DNA from: Melioribacteraceae bacterium
GTDB taxonomy: Bacteria > Bacteroidota > Ignavibacteria > Ignavibacteriales > Melioribacteraceae
Length of the DNA: 64,000 nt
NCBI GenBank assembly: GCA_011525875.1
Contig: WYBN01000007.1
Span: 62,001 to 126,000 of the forward strand
Direction of reading: 5' to 3'
Both the position numbers and the translations under genes were made by a program. This document shows positions 45,136 through 54,534 of this stretch, piece by piece. The notes under the pieces are model-generated. The model made no database searches. It was not told where the DNA came from and saw only the letters and a program-made list of their open reading frames with translations. How positions within the stretch are numbered: the first letter of the stretch is position 1; every line of letters starts with the position of its first letter.

Positions 45136-45180
45136 AACTCAACCGGCTGCATTATTATTTAACGCAATCGGTTGAGTTTT
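45136..45180 (+). terminator. Rho-independent terminator
   Basis: AACTCAACCG (45136-45145) pairs with CGGTTGAGTT (45169-45178) around a 23-nt loop, followed by TTTTTAC. It ends the unit of the repeat-domain gene 13 bp past its stop codon. Confidence 0.75.
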
Positions 45181-45302
45181 TACATTATCCTTTCAAATAA
45201 CAAAAAATACTTGCAAGATTAACGATTCTAATTTATATTTAGTCTTAATAATAATAATTGTTTGTCTTTAAAACCATATATTCATAATAATAAAGGTATT
45301 TC

Positions 45303-46364
45303 ATGAAAAAATATATATTTATCCTGTTATTCTTTTTGGCAATTAACTCACTTTTCGCTCAGTTTGATTTCTTTTCGCCAACAACCAAACTGGGAGGCTA
45401 TGGCGAATTACATTATAATAGCATAAAACCTGAGAATGGGAAATCAAGCGCTACGCTTGATTTTCATAGATTTGTTCTTTTCTATTCACATTCGTGGACT
45501 GAAAAATGGTCTTTAAAAGCTGAAGTAGAGTTAGAACACAATTTCGTTAAAAACGGACAAGGCGAACTAGAACTAGAACAGGCATATGTAAATTACCATC
45601 ATTCCGAAGCATTTGGATTTCAGGCGGGAGTCATTCTGTCTTCAGTAGGTTTAATAAACGAAACGCATGAACCCCCAACCTTTTTAGGGACGGAAAGACC
45701 CGATTATCATAAGCTAATAATTCCTACGACATGGTTTGGTAATGGTGTTGCACTCTACGGTCTAGTTAGTGGATTTGATTATAAATTTACGGTTATGGAG
45801 GGGCTTAACGCCAATAAATTTAATGAAAAATCCGCCATCCGAGACAGCCGTTATAAGGGTTATAGATCCGACGCCGATAATCTTCTCTACACTGGCAGAA
45901 TAGATTATATCGGACTTCCCGGGTTGCGTTTAGGGGGTTCCTTCACCTACAATAATGCCGGTGGTGACAGCCTGAACAATGCAATAAATATTTTTGAACT
46001 TCACGCCAGATATAGAGCAAATAATATTTATGCCGATGCGGAGTTTGGCAATATCAGTTATAATAAAGGCAATCTACAAACTTCGCAAGGTTACTATGTA
46101 AATTTTGGATATGCACTAAGTGCTCTATTTGGTATTGAAACAAAGATTATCCCTTTCATACAATATAATGACTTGAATACAGCATCTTCTACTAAGACTG
46201 GCGGGGATGAGGAGAAAAGATACCATATAAAACAAATTATGGTCGGTTTATCAATACTGCCGATTGATGAGGTTGTATTCAAAATTGATTACAGCCAGGA
46301 TAAGATTGAATTAAACAATAAGAAAACGAACTATCTTAATATCGGTGTCGGCTATATGTTTTAA
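45303..46364 (+). CDS. Predicted outer-membrane porin
   Basis: A 353-residue outer-membrane protein with a signal peptide (MKKYIFILLFFLAINSLFAQ). The mature start LGGYGELHYNS and the many Gly/Tyr-Phe strands (GWKAEVELEHNF-like LKAEVELEHNFVKNGQ, ELHARYRANNIYADAEFGN) suit a porin of the phosphate-selective OprP/O type or a related anion channel. The C-terminal strand is YLNIGVGYMF, ending in Phe. The specific substrate is unknown. It is separated by 8 bp from the FMN-binding gene, so the three genes 45303-47417 are likely one unit. The RBS is AATAAAGG, 5-12 bp upstream. Confidence 0.82.
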   Translation: MKKYIFILLFFLAINSLFAQFDFFSPTTKLGGYGELHYNSIKPENGKSSATLDFHRFVLFYSHSWTEKWSLKAEVELEHNFVKNGQGELELEQAYVNYHHSEAFGFQAGVILSSVGLINETHEPPTFLGTERPDYHKLIIPTTWFGNGVALYGLVSGFDYKFTVMEGLNANKFNEKSAIRDSRYKGYRSDADNLLYTGRIDYIGLPGLRLGGSFTYNNAGGDSLNNAINIFELHARYRANNIYADAEFGNISYNKGNLQTSQGYYVNFGYALSALFGIETKIIPFIQYNDLNTASSTKTGGDEEKRYHIKQIMVGLSILPIDEVVFKIDYSQDKIELNNKKTNYLNIGVGYMF

Positions 46365-46372
46365 CTAATCTT

Positions 46373-46933
46373 ATGAGATTACGAATTCAAATATTGTTTA
46401 TGATATTGCTGCCGTTGACTTTATACGCAAATGAAGTCAAGGACAGAAGTGAAAAAATAATCCGGGAAGTCTGCGGCAGTGATATCAAAATAAATTGGGA
46501 AAAATTCCGTATACAGCCGGAAATAAAAAGTAAAATTGAATCTGAAACAGGCCAGAAATTTTTCTCTGAATATTTAATAGTTTGGAGGATATATAGAAAT
46601 GGAAGACTTGTGGCATTTGCGGTTCTTGATAATGTAACAGGTAAATCCCTGCCAATTACATTTTTAGTGATACTCGATATATATGGAAACATTGTCAACT
46701 CAAGCATCGTAAAATATCGTGAACCATACGGCGGGGGAGTATCAGACAGCAGATGGCAGAAACAATTTGAAGGCAGAAGCAATCAATCCTCCTATATAGT
46801 AGGTAAGGATATTCAAGCAATTAGCGGAGCTACAATCTCCGTTAATTCCATTACCGCTGGTATTAGAAAACTAACATTACTTTTTTCATATATAAAGAAT
46901 CATTATGAGTATTCAGCTTTATCAGATAGATAA
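46373..46933 (+). CDS. FMN-binding (flavinylation-target) domain protein
   Basis: A 186-residue exported protein (signal peptide of about 20 residues, ending TLYAN). It ends with an FMN_bind-type domain carrying the flavinylation motif ISGATIS (Thr154, residues 150-156). In RnfG/NqrC-type proteins the Thr of this motif receives FMN covalently from ApbE. Preceding residues AFAVLDNVTGKSLPITFLVILDIYGNIV and KYREPYGGGVSDSRWQKQFEG match the family core. It overlaps the next membrane protein by 29 bp. No ApbE gene is in the window. An electron-carrier role in the periplasm is inferred. Confidence 0.86.
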   Translation: MRLRIQILFMILLPLTLYANEVKDRSEKIIREVCGSDIKINWEKFRIQPEIKSKIESETGQKFFSEYLIVWRIYRNGRLVAFAVLDNVTGKSLPITFLVILDIYGNIVNSSIVKYREPYGGGVSDSRWQKQFEGRSNQSSYIVGKDIQAISGATISVNSITAGIRKLTLLFSYIKNHYEYSALSDR

Positions 46934-47417
46934 AACGTTAAAAAAATTTTTGCTGCTTTTTATAATTACTTTAACAATTGGAGTCACGATCGGATTGTTT
47001 TATGTGAGAGAAACGACCGCAATGACACCGGAGGGAACCATTACGCGATGGAAAGGTTCTCAGGAAAATTTGACTGAGTTTCACATCCCTTCGGATTATC
47101 CTAAATCCATTAGTGAAATGCTGATGACAACTCATAATCATGTAATCGGTTTTTCAATTATCTTTTTCGCAATAGGAATAGTATTTTATTTCAATTCTAT
47201 TATTACGGGCTTCTGGAAGTCCATTCTGATTGTCGAACCTTTTATTTCTACACTGCTTACTTTCGGCTCCATTTGGGGAATAAGATTTATTGACAGCTCT
47301 TTTATTTATATAACTATTTTCTCATCGACTTTGCTCTATTCAAGTTATTATATCATGGCAGGCGTTTGTATTTACGAACTGCTGTTTAAAAAAATGGTTA
47401 GTACTCCTTCCGTTTAG
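46905..47417 (+). CDS. Four-helix inner-membrane protein with paired His, unrecognised
   Basis: A 170-residue protein with about four membrane segments (residues 14-32, 78-98, 105-125 and 135-158). I do not recognise the family. A periplasmic loop of about 45 residues precedes the motif TTHNHVIGFSIIFF at the start of the second segment. The paired His at the membrane surface could ligate heme or interact with quinone. It overlaps the FMN-binding gene by 29 bp and would be its membrane partner. Its 3' end overlaps the minus-strand EamA gene by 20 bp. Confidence 0.75.
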   Translation: MSIQLYQIDKTLKKFLLLFIITLTIGVTIGLFYVRETTAMTPEGTITRWKGSQENLTEFHIPSDYPKSISEMLMTTHNHVIGFSIIFFAIGIVFYFNSIITGFWKSILIVEPFISTLLTFGSIWGIRFIDSSFIYITIFSSTLLYSSYYIMAGVCIYELLFKKMVSTPSV

Positions 47418-48309
47418 AGATTTTTAATCCGCTTACTTTAATGATGCCCGCCACTAAGATAATTGCCCCGAACCATTGAACGGGACCCAAAATATTACCG
47501 CGGATTAGATATTCCAAAATGATTGCAGTCAAAGGAAAAGCAAGCTCACAGATTGTAGCGACAGAAGCTGTTATTTTTTTTAAACCGTAGTAATAAAAAA
47601 ATATTGCCAAGCCGCCTGATGAGAATGCGATAATCATAAAAGCAATAAATTGTGTTGTTGTTATTTCCCGGATTGAATTATAATCCCCTAACATTAGGAC
47701 GAGAAACAGCATTATCAAAGTTGTAAGCAAAAATCTTAGATATGTGCCAAGCGAATAAGAAACGGATCTTAATGCTCTCTTACTCAATACAGTTGAAAAA
47801 CCGAAACTAAAAGCGGCAATTACCGCATACATTGATGCTTCGAATGTTTTGTCTCCCGTATCTAGAATAGGAATATTAAAACCGAATGTTAAAAAATATG
47901 TTCCTGTTAACGCTAATGCAGACCAATAAAAAAATTCTTTTGGGAGTTTTTCTTTTAATAAAACAGCTGCAAGAATCAGCGCAAAGACAGGTTGAAGTTT
48001 TTGTATCAGAACAACGATTGAAAGGTTAACGAAATTAACATAGAATAATGCTTTGACTATTGCCATAGTTCCCAGTGCGCCGCCGAATACGGCAACTCCC
48101 CAAAATGCAAGCCAATCTTTGCGGTGGAGTGAATTTATTTTTGAAAATTTACGCACGAAAAAAGGCGAGAGAATTAAAGCAACAATACCGCTTTCGATTA
48201 AAACGACTAATGGCACAGGTAAACCGTATAAAGCAGGACGCAGAACAATACCGTCGACTCCCCATAAAATTGCTGCTAATATCACAAACAACGGCGCTAA
48301 ACGATCCAT
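47398..48309 (-). CDS. EamA/DMT-superfamily permease
   Basis: Inner-membrane transporter of 303 residues with about ten membrane segments in two homologous halves. It has the EamA features at the N-terminus (PLFVILAAILWGVDGIVLRPALYGLP) and the mid-protein PVFALILAAVLLKEKLPKEFF, the P-x-GE-like loop between halves. In the second half, KITASVATICELAFPLTAIILEYLIRGNILGPVQWFGAIILVAGI is characteristic. Substrate unknown. Convergent with and overlapping the four-helix protein by 20 bp. It is not a close sequence copy of the EamA protein at 2503-3360. Confidence 0.9.
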   Translation of the reverse strand: MDRLAPLFVILAAILWGVDGIVLRPALYGLPVPLVVLIESGIVALILSPFFVRKFSKINSLHRKDWLAFWGVAVFGGALGTMAIVKALFYVNFVNLSIVVLIQKLQPVFALILAAVLLKEKLPKEFFYWSALALTGTYFLTFGFNIPILDTGDKTFEASMYAVIAAFSFGFSTVLSKRALRSVSYSLGTYLRFLLTTLIMLFLVLMLGDYNSIREITTTQFIAFMIIAFSSGGLAIFFYYYGLKKITASVATICELAFPLTAIILEYLIRGNILGPVQWFGAIILVAGIIKVSGLKISKRKEY

Positions 48310-48484
48310 AAAATTCTTTTAATCCGCATTTTCATTAGGAATTTATTTCTATTGTTTGAGGTAAATATAATAAATTATCTTTCAAGAATTTCTTAAGCAA
48401 CAGTTGGGCTTTAATGACGGTAAATGATAGTCAGCATTAATTTTGTTCTGTCGAATTTTATTCTACAAGCCTCTGCCTATAGAA

Positions 48485-49258
48485 TTAAATCAGTTTGATA
48501 TCATCAAGAAAATTAAATTTCTCACGCGTTAGAACGGTTAAATTGAGATCTATTTCAACGGTGAAAAGATTTTCATCTTCGTTACAAATTATTATTTCCT
48601 TCCCGGTAGGGTCATAAACTGCGCTTCTGCCGTTGTAAGGATTAAACGGGTCATTTCCGCAGCGATTTACGCCAATCATAAAACATAAATTTTCGATGGC
48701 TCTCGCTTTCAATAAATGGTTCCAATGGTCAATACGTTGAATGGGCCAATTGGCAATATTTATTAATCCCGATACTTTATGCTTTCCGTAGGACCTGTAT
48801 AATTCCGGGAAGCGGAGATCGTAACAGATGCTTATCCCGAAAGTGTGATTGTCAATTTTTGTTAATACAGGAATCTCGGCGGGGCTGTAATATTGATTTT
48901 CCTTAGCAAAACTGAAACGGTGAATCTTTCTATATCTCGCTGCGATAATTCCCTGACGGTCGAAGTGAACAGCAGAGTTAAATATTCGATCGCCGTCTCT
49001 TTCAATCAACCCTGCAATAATATTAATTTTAAAATGTCTTGCTAAATTAATAAAGAATAAAGTTGACGCACCGTCGAGCTCCTCAGCAAAAACTGATGAG
49101 TTCATCGTAAAACCGGTTAAACTCATTTCTGGCAAAACTAACAAATCCAATTCGGAGGTATTATTCTTCTCTATCAAAATCGAAAGTTTTTCCTTGTTCT
49201 CTTCAACATTCTCCCATACGGGGTTAAGCTGAAGTAAACCGATTTTCATTAAAAACAC
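48485..49258 (-). CDS. Nitrilase-superfamily amidohydrolase (omega-amidase-like)
   Basis: A 257-residue cytoplasmic carbon-nitrogen hydrolase. The catalytic triad regions are visible: Glu44 in VLPEMSLTGF, Lys in YRKIHRFSFAKE, and Cys in GISICYDLRFPELYR. The layout is that of Nit2/YafV-type omega-amidases, which deamidate alpha-ketoglutaramate. Substrate is not certain. The start could be the fourth codon (MKIGLLQ at 49249), which matches homologue beginnings better and has an AGTGTTTTTA context. Confidence 0.9.
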   Translation of the reverse strand: MFLMKIGLLQLNPVWENVEENKEKLSILIEKNNTSELDLLVLPEMSLTGFTMNSSVFAEELDGASTLFFINLARHFKINIIAGLIERDGDRIFNSAVHFDRQGIIAARYRKIHRFSFAKENQYYSPAEIPVLTKIDNHTFGISICYDLRFPELYRSYGKHKVSGLINIANWPIQRIDHWNHLLKARAIENLCFMIGVNRCGNDPFNPYNGRSAVYDPTGKEIIICNEDENLFTVEIDLNLTVLTREKFNFLDDIKLI

Positions 49259-49405
49259 TCCTCTTATTCAACACAAAAATAGTTTAAATTCTTCAATATT
49301 CACATTACGATTCGATATTGATTTTATTTTGTTGCAAGAATAATTATTTTTAGCTGAGAGTTTAATATTATAAAATAGTTCTCTTAATTCATTATAGGAT
49401 AATCT

Positions 49406-51037
49406 ATGCTAAACTATGTATGGCTTGCTCTTCTTCTGCTCGGCATAGCTGTGGCGTTAACAACAGACATCGTTGATCAGAGTAATAACAAATTCCGCAA
49501 CGGCGATCCTTTAGAAGTTGAAATTATTTTTGATGAACCTTTTCATCCCGGCATAGCCCGCTCATATAATGTTAAGTTAAACGCCGGAGCTGATTCGTTC
49601 AATAGCTTTTACAACGCTGATGAAAATCAATCCGTTTCACAAAAAGCTAAATTAACTTTCAACCCTGAAAGCGAAATCTTCCAGTTATTCATGATAGTTG
49701 ATGCTGGGACTCCTCTAATCTGGAAGGAAATGGCATCAATAGCAGGAAAGCCTGATGACCTGCTTGGCAAGGCGGCAATAAACAAACAATTAGATTCTTT
49801 ATCATTCATTGGAAAAATTGTTTTAGAAGAAATCTCATTTGCCAAAATGAAGGAGGTTACAAATTCCGCTTTAGATTATGCGGGCATAGCGGTCAATATT
49901 GCAATTGGTTTAATAGGAGTAATGGCTTTATGGCTCGGCGTTATGAAGGTTGCCGAGGAAGCGGGTCTGATTAAAATAATTGCTAAGGTTGTTAGACCTA
50001 TTACTAAATTTTTATTCCCAGAAATTCCACACGACCACCCGGCGATGGGTTCGATGATTATGAATATTTCTGCAAATATGCTCGGACTTGGTAATGCCGC
50101 TACACCTTTCGGTCTTAAAGCGATGGAAGAATTAAACGAACTTAATACGAAAAAAGATACCGCTTCGAATGCGATGTGCACTTTCCTTGCCGTTAATACT
50201 GCGGGTTTAACGCTAATTCCGGCAACAGCAATTGCAATAAGGGCGGCGATGGGCAGCAGCAGCCCGACTATTATTATTGGTACTTCAATCTTTGGGGCTA
50301 TTTGTGCTACAACTGTCGGGATAACCAGCGCAAAGATATTCGAAAAATTTTCCGATCCGAATTTAAAATTTATTGATTACGTAAAATCAAATAAGAAAAA
50401 GATAGGCATATTTCTGGGGATCATTGCCGTGTTTGTTATTTTACTGACAAGCGGAGTGTTCTCGGGAATTAAACCTTCAGGCGACGGTGATCTTGGTTTA
50501 TTTAAGGATATAATCACGGCAATTTCGACTCTTGCCATCCCTTTTATAATTTTTACATTTTTGACATACGGCTTTATCAAGAAGGTAAAAGTATATGAAT
50601 CCTTTGTTGAAGGGGCTAAGGAAGGATTTAACATAGCCGTGAAAATAATACCATATTTAGTCGGAATGCTTGTTGCTATTGCAATATTCAGGGCAGGTGG
50701 CGTTATGGGTGTGCTCGAAGAAATATTATCATATCCGGCACAGCTTGTAGGTATGCCTCCGGAAGTTATTCCTATGGCATTAATAAGACCTCTATCTGGT
50801 AGCGGTTCAACCGGTGTTATGACTGAAATAATGGCTGTTCATGGTACAGACTCCCTAATAGGAATTATGGCTTCTACATTTTTCGGCAGTACAGAAACTA
50901 CTTTTTATGTCCTTGCCGTTTATTTTGGTTCAGTAAATATTCGTAAAACAAGGCATGCACTACCAGTCGGATTGCTCGCCGACTTAGCTGGTATTCTCGG
51001 TGCAGTTTTTATTGTGAATTTATTATTCGGCAGCTAA
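49406..51037 (+). CDS. Fused SpmA-SpmB nucleoside-recognition membrane protein
   Basis: A 543-residue integral membrane protein that combines the two spore-maturation-like (Gate/nucleoside recognition) halves. The SpmA part spans about 1-340 and includes PEIPHDHPAMGSMIMNISANMLGLGNAATPFGLKAMEELN with the ATPFG signature. The SpmB part (about 365-543) includes the final PRPLSGSGSTGVMTEIM-like IRPLSGSGSTGVM and GSTETTFYVLAVYFGS. An unusual beta-like insertion (about 20-110) precedes it. In sporulating bacteria SpmA/B act in core dehydration, while here a transport role is more likely. Its stop overlaps the next gene's start (TAATGA). Confidence 0.9.
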   Translation: MLNYVWLALLLLGIAVALTTDIVDQSNNKFRNGDPLEVEIIFDEPFHPGIARSYNVKLNAGADSFNSFYNADENQSVSQKAKLTFNPESEIFQLFMIVDAGTPLIWKEMASIAGKPDDLLGKAAINKQLDSLSFIGKIVLEEISFAKMKEVTNSALDYAGIAVNIAIGLIGVMALWLGVMKVAEEAGLIKIIAKVVRPITKFLFPEIPHDHPAMGSMIMNISANMLGLGNAATPFGLKAMEELNELNTKKDTASNAMCTFLAVNTAGLTLIPATAIAIRAAMGSSSPTIIIGTSIFGAICATTVGITSAKIFEKFSDPNLKFIDYVKSNKKKIGIFLGIIAVFVILLTSGVFSGIKPSGDGDLGLFKDIITAISTLAIPFIIFTFLTYGFIKKVKVYESFVEGAKEGFNIAVKIIPYLVGMLVAIAIFRAGGVMGVLEEILSYPAQLVGMPPEVIPMALIRPLSGSGSTGVMTEIMAVHGTDSLIGIMASTFFGSTETTFYVLAVYFGSVNIRKTRHALPVGLLADLAGILGAVFIVNLLFGS

Positions 51038-51990
51038 TGAAAATATCTATTACAAGGAAAATTCCCGAAACAGCTTTGCAATTACTTCGTGAAGCCGACT
51101 TCGAAATAAATATTTCCACAATCGACAGACCGCTCAATTCAGATGAGTTAATAAAATGCTGCAAAAATGCCGATGGAATAATATGTCTCCTCACGGATAA
51201 ATTTGATAAAGATATGATTGACAAACTAACTAAATGCAAGGTGATTGCTAATTATGCCGTTGGTTTTAACAATATCGATATCGAATACGCAAAAGAGAAA
51301 AATATTATTGTCACAAATACGCCGGATATTTTAACAGAAGCTACCGCCGATACAGCTTTGCTCTTAATGCTTAGCTGTGCAAGAAGAAGTTTTGAAGCCG
51401 AAAAATTTTTGCGCGATGGAAAATTTAATGGATGGTCTCCCGATCTGTTTCTTGGAATGGATTTATCAGGAAAAATACTGGGTGTAATAGGAGCAGGTAA
51501 AATTGGGCAGGCTGTTGCAAAAAGAGCATATTCGTTTGGTATGAAAATAATCTACTTCAGCCGCGGACAGAAACGTGAAATTGAAAATAAATTCAAAGCG
51601 AAAAAAGTTTCTCTGAAAAAATTACTTTCTAGCTCAGACTTTGTTTCAATCCATCTTAATCTATCCGAAAGCACGAAAAATTTACTGAGCAAGGAGAATC
51701 TAAATCTATTAAAGAAAACAGCCGTTGTTGTTAATACCGCACGCGGCGAAATCCTTGATGAAGATTATCTGATTAAAATGCTGAAGTCGAACAAAATCTT
51801 TGCTGCGGGATTTGATGTCTATAGGAATGAACCTAAAATAAATCCCGAGCTAAAAAATCTTAATAATGTTGTGCTGCTGCCCCATATCGGGAGCGCTACA
51901 TTCGATACAAGGAATAAAATGGCAGAATTAGCCGCCAAAAACGTAATTAATGTTTTGAAAGGCAAAAAGGCATTAACGCCGGTAAACTGA
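51037..51990 (+). CDS. NAD(P)-dependent D-2-hydroxyacid dehydrogenase (glyoxylate/hydroxypyruvate reductase-like)
   Basis: A 317-residue oxidoreductase. The Rossmann motif GKILGVIGAGKIGQAVAKRA lies near residue 145-165. The catalytic triad residues are Arg in VVNTARGEI, Glu in DVYRNEPKI and His in LPHIGSATFDTR. Such enzymes interconvert glyoxylate/glycolate, hydroxypyruvate/glycerate or related 2-ketoacids and D-2-hydroxyacids. Specificity is not determined. It overlaps the SpmA-SpmB gene by one base, so the two are coupled. Confidence 0.94.
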   Translation: MKISITRKIPETALQLLREADFEINISTIDRPLNSDELIKCCKNADGIICLLTDKFDKDMIDKLTKCKVIANYAVGFNNIDIEYAKEKNIIVTNTPDILTEATADTALLLMLSCARRSFEAEKFLRDGKFNGWSPDLFLGMDLSGKILGVIGAGKIGQAVAKRAYSFGMKIIYFSRGQKREIENKFKAKKVSLKKLLSSSDFVSIHLNLSESTKNLLSKENLNLLKKTAVVVNTARGEILDEDYLIKMLKSNKIFAAGFDVYRNEPKINPELKNLNNVVLLPHIGSATFDTRNKMAELAAKNVINVLKGKKALTPVN

Positions 51991-52050
51991 ATTGAATCTA
52001 TCAGTTATAATAACTATTTTGAATCAGAACAAATTTTTGAGTTAAACTAT

Positions 52051-53172
52051 ATGCATATCGGAATTCCAAAAGAGACAATTCTTGAAGAAAAAAGAGTGGC
52101 TTTAGCCCCAGCCGGTGTTGACGCTTTAGTTAAGACAGGCCATACGGTTTTTATCGAAAGCAATGCGGGCGAGCTAAGTCATTTTACCGACGATCAATAC
52201 AGAAATGTCGGTGCGAATATTGTTTACGGCGAAGATGAAGTTTATCAGCGCGCGGAGCTTATTGCTAAAATAGCGCCCTTAAGTGAAAAGGAAGTTGATC
52301 TGCTCGAAGAAAATCAAATTGTTTTCTCTTTTCTGCATCTTGCAGTCAGCAAGAAAAATATTATTCAGAAACTGCTTAAGAAAAAAATAACTGCCATAAG
52401 CTATGAGCTAATCGAGAAAAATGATGAGCTCCCCATTCTTCAATCAATGAGTGAAATTGCCGGTCAGCTTGCCGTTCAGATAGGAGAAAGATATTTGGGC
52501 AGCGATTTTTCAAACGGACGCGGTATACTGATGGGCGGAATAACCGGGGTCGCTCCAGCATCCGTTGTAATTCTTGGTGCTGGCGTTGTCGGATATAATG
52601 CAGCGCGTTCTGCACTTGCTCGAGGCGCTCATGTAATAGTGCTGGATAAAGATTTAAGAAGATTAAGACGTATTGAAAATTCAATATCAAAAAATATTAC
52701 TACGGTTGTCGCCAACCCTTATACAATTTCGCGGGGGTTAAAATTCGCAGATTTATTCGTCGGCGCAATACAAATAAAAGGCGAAAAAATTCCGAGCATT
52801 GTAACCGAAGAAATGGTCAAGACAATGAAACCCGGCGCAGTAATAGTTGATATATCCATTGATCAGGGAGGCTGTGTGGAAACAAGCCATCCGACATCAA
52901 TCTCTAATCCGGTTTATGTGATGCATAATGTTATCCATTTCTGTGTACCCAATATTCCTGCTATGGTGCCCCGGACAGCAACTTACGGGCTGACAAACGC
53001 TTCTCTTGAATATATCCAGCAAATTGCCGATAACGGATTCTCGAATGCAGTTTTGACCGACGCCGGTTTATCAAAAGGAATTTGCACCTACAACGGATAT
53101 TGTACGAATGAAAGTGTGGCAGAGATATTTAATATTGAGTATAGAAGACTACATGTATTTTCAACTAATTGA
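52051..53172 (+). CDS. ald: Alanine dehydrogenase
   Basis: NAD-dependent enzyme interconverting L-alanine and pyruvate plus ammonia (373 residues, the normal length). Substrate-site residues are in MHIGIPKETILEEKRVALAP (Arg and Lys), and the second region is AELIAKIAPL and FSFLHLAVSK. The NAD-binding loop SVVILGAGVVGYNAARSALARG is intact. The family signature VDISIDQGGCVETSHPTS is present in full. It is the gene before the acetyl-CoA hydrolase/transferase homologue (15-bp gap), so amino-acid fermentation or overflow metabolism is plausible. Confidence 0.95.
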   Translation: MHIGIPKETILEEKRVALAPAGVDALVKTGHTVFIESNAGELSHFTDDQYRNVGANIVYGEDEVYQRAELIAKIAPLSEKEVDLLEENQIVFSFLHLAVSKKNIIQKLLKKKITAISYELIEKNDELPILQSMSEIAGQLAVQIGERYLGSDFSNGRGILMGGITGVAPASVVILGAGVVGYNAARSALARGAHVIVLDKDLRRLRRIENSISKNITTVVANPYTISRGLKFADLFVGAIQIKGEKIPSIVTEEMVKTMKPGAVIVDISIDQGGCVETSHPTSISNPVYVMHNVIHFCVPNIPAMVPRTATYGLTNASLEYIQQIADNGFSNAVLTDAGLSKGICTYNGYCTNESVAEIFNIEYRRLHVFSTN

Positions 53173-53187
53173 AAAACGAGATTTCCG

Positions 53188-54534
53188 ATGGAAGAATTAA
53201 AAATTAATAAACCGAAAAATGCAGTATGGATAAATAAATACAATTCCAAGATCGTTTCATCCGATGAAGCGGTAAAAGTAATTAAGCCCGGCGACAGAGT
53301 TGTCGTTCAGCCCGGCTGTGCAGCCCCCCTCGAATTAATTAGAGCTTTAGTTAGAAGAAAAGAAGAGCTGCGGGATGTAATCATCCATCATATTTTAATT
53401 GTCGGAGATCTGCCTTACATACAGCCTGGTATGGAAAAGCATTTTAAGCACATCGCATTTTTTATCGGCGGTAATACAAGAAAAGCAGTTAACGAAGGAA
53501 GAGCTGAATTTGTGCCGATTTTTCTTTCCGAGGTTACTTTATTATTTAAACGCGGAATACTAAAAGCAAACGTCGCATTGATTAATGTTTCGCCGCCGGA
53601 CGACCACGGATTCTGCAGCTATGGAATTGATGTGGGGAATATAAAAACTCCCGCAGAAAAAGCCGATATTGTTATTGCGCAGATCAACAATGAAATGCCG
53701 CGCGGTCTGGGAAATAGTTTTATTCATATTAATAAAATAGATTTTATAGTAGAACACAACGAAAGGCTGATGGAACTTCCGCAGGTTGATCCACACAGCA
53801 CTCAAGAACAATTAAAAGTTTACGATGATATCGGCAGGAACGTTGCAGATCTTATTGAAGACGGATCTACACTTCAAATGGGAATCGGCGCTATACCCGA
53901 TTCAGTAATGAAATATCTGCATACAAAGAACGATCTTGGTGTACATACTGAAATGTTCTCAGACGGAATGATAGACCTTGTGGAAGAAGGCGTTATTAAC
54001 GGCGAAAGAAAGACACTGCATCCCGGGAAGGTGATTGCCGGTTTTGTCTTAGGAACATACCGTTCATATAATTTCCTGGACAATAATCCGATTTTCGAAT
54101 TTCATCCTCAGGAATATGTCAACGATCCGTTTGTAATCTCGAAGAATGACAAAATGGTTGCAATAAACTCAGCTCTCGAAATTGACCTTACTGGTCAGGT
54201 CTGCGCCGATTCTATTGGGACAAGACTTTACAGCGGGATCGGCGGACAAGTTGATTTTATAAGGGGGGCAACACACTCTGAAGGCGGCAAACCGATAATC
54301 GCTCTTCCCTCAACAACGAAGGACGGTAAGATTTCGAGGATAGTGCCAACTTTGAAACCCGGCGCCGGAGTCGTTACTTCCAGAGGCGATGTTCATCTTG
54401 TTGTTACTGAATTCGGTGCGGCTCAATTATGGGGGAAATCAATTCAAGAGCGTGCAAGGGAACTGATTAGAATTTCACACCCCGATTTCCGAGATCAGTT
54501 AACTGAATTTGCAAAAGGGACTTATTTTATATGA
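53188..54534 (+). CDS. Acetyl-CoA hydrolase/transferase-family CoA transferase
   Basis: A 448-residue enzyme of the Cat1/AbfT (4-hydroxybutyrate CoA-transferase) family. GDRVVVQPGCAAPLELIRAL and INVSPPDDHGFCSYGIDVG are in the N-terminal domain. LQMGIGAIPDSVMKYLHTK and LGVHTEMFSDGMIDLVEEG lie in the middle. GIGGQVDFIRGATHSEGGKPIIALPSTTKDGKISRIVP is the core signature, with the CoA-site GGQVDF. It moves CoA between acetyl-CoA and short-chain acids. The exact acid is unknown. Its stop overlaps the phosphatase start (ATGA), so it is probably co-translated with it. Confidence 0.92.
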   Translation: MEELKINKPKNAVWINKYNSKIVSSDEAVKVIKPGDRVVVQPGCAAPLELIRALVRRKEELRDVIIHHILIVGDLPYIQPGMEKHFKHIAFFIGGNTRKAVNEGRAEFVPIFLSEVTLLFKRGILKANVALINVSPPDDHGFCSYGIDVGNIKTPAEKADIVIAQINNEMPRGLGNSFIHINKIDFIVEHNERLMELPQVDPHSTQEQLKVYDDIGRNVADLIEDGSTLQMGIGAIPDSVMKYLHTKNDLGVHTEMFSDGMIDLVEEGVINGERKTLHPGKVIAGFVLGTYRSYNFLDNNPIFEFHPQEYVNDPFVISKNDKMVAINSALEIDLTGQVCADSIGTRLYSGIGGQVDFIRGATHSEGGKPIIALPSTTKDGKISRIVPTLKPGAGVVTSRGDVHLVVTEFGAAQLWGKSIQERARELIRISHPDFRDQLTEFAKGTYFI

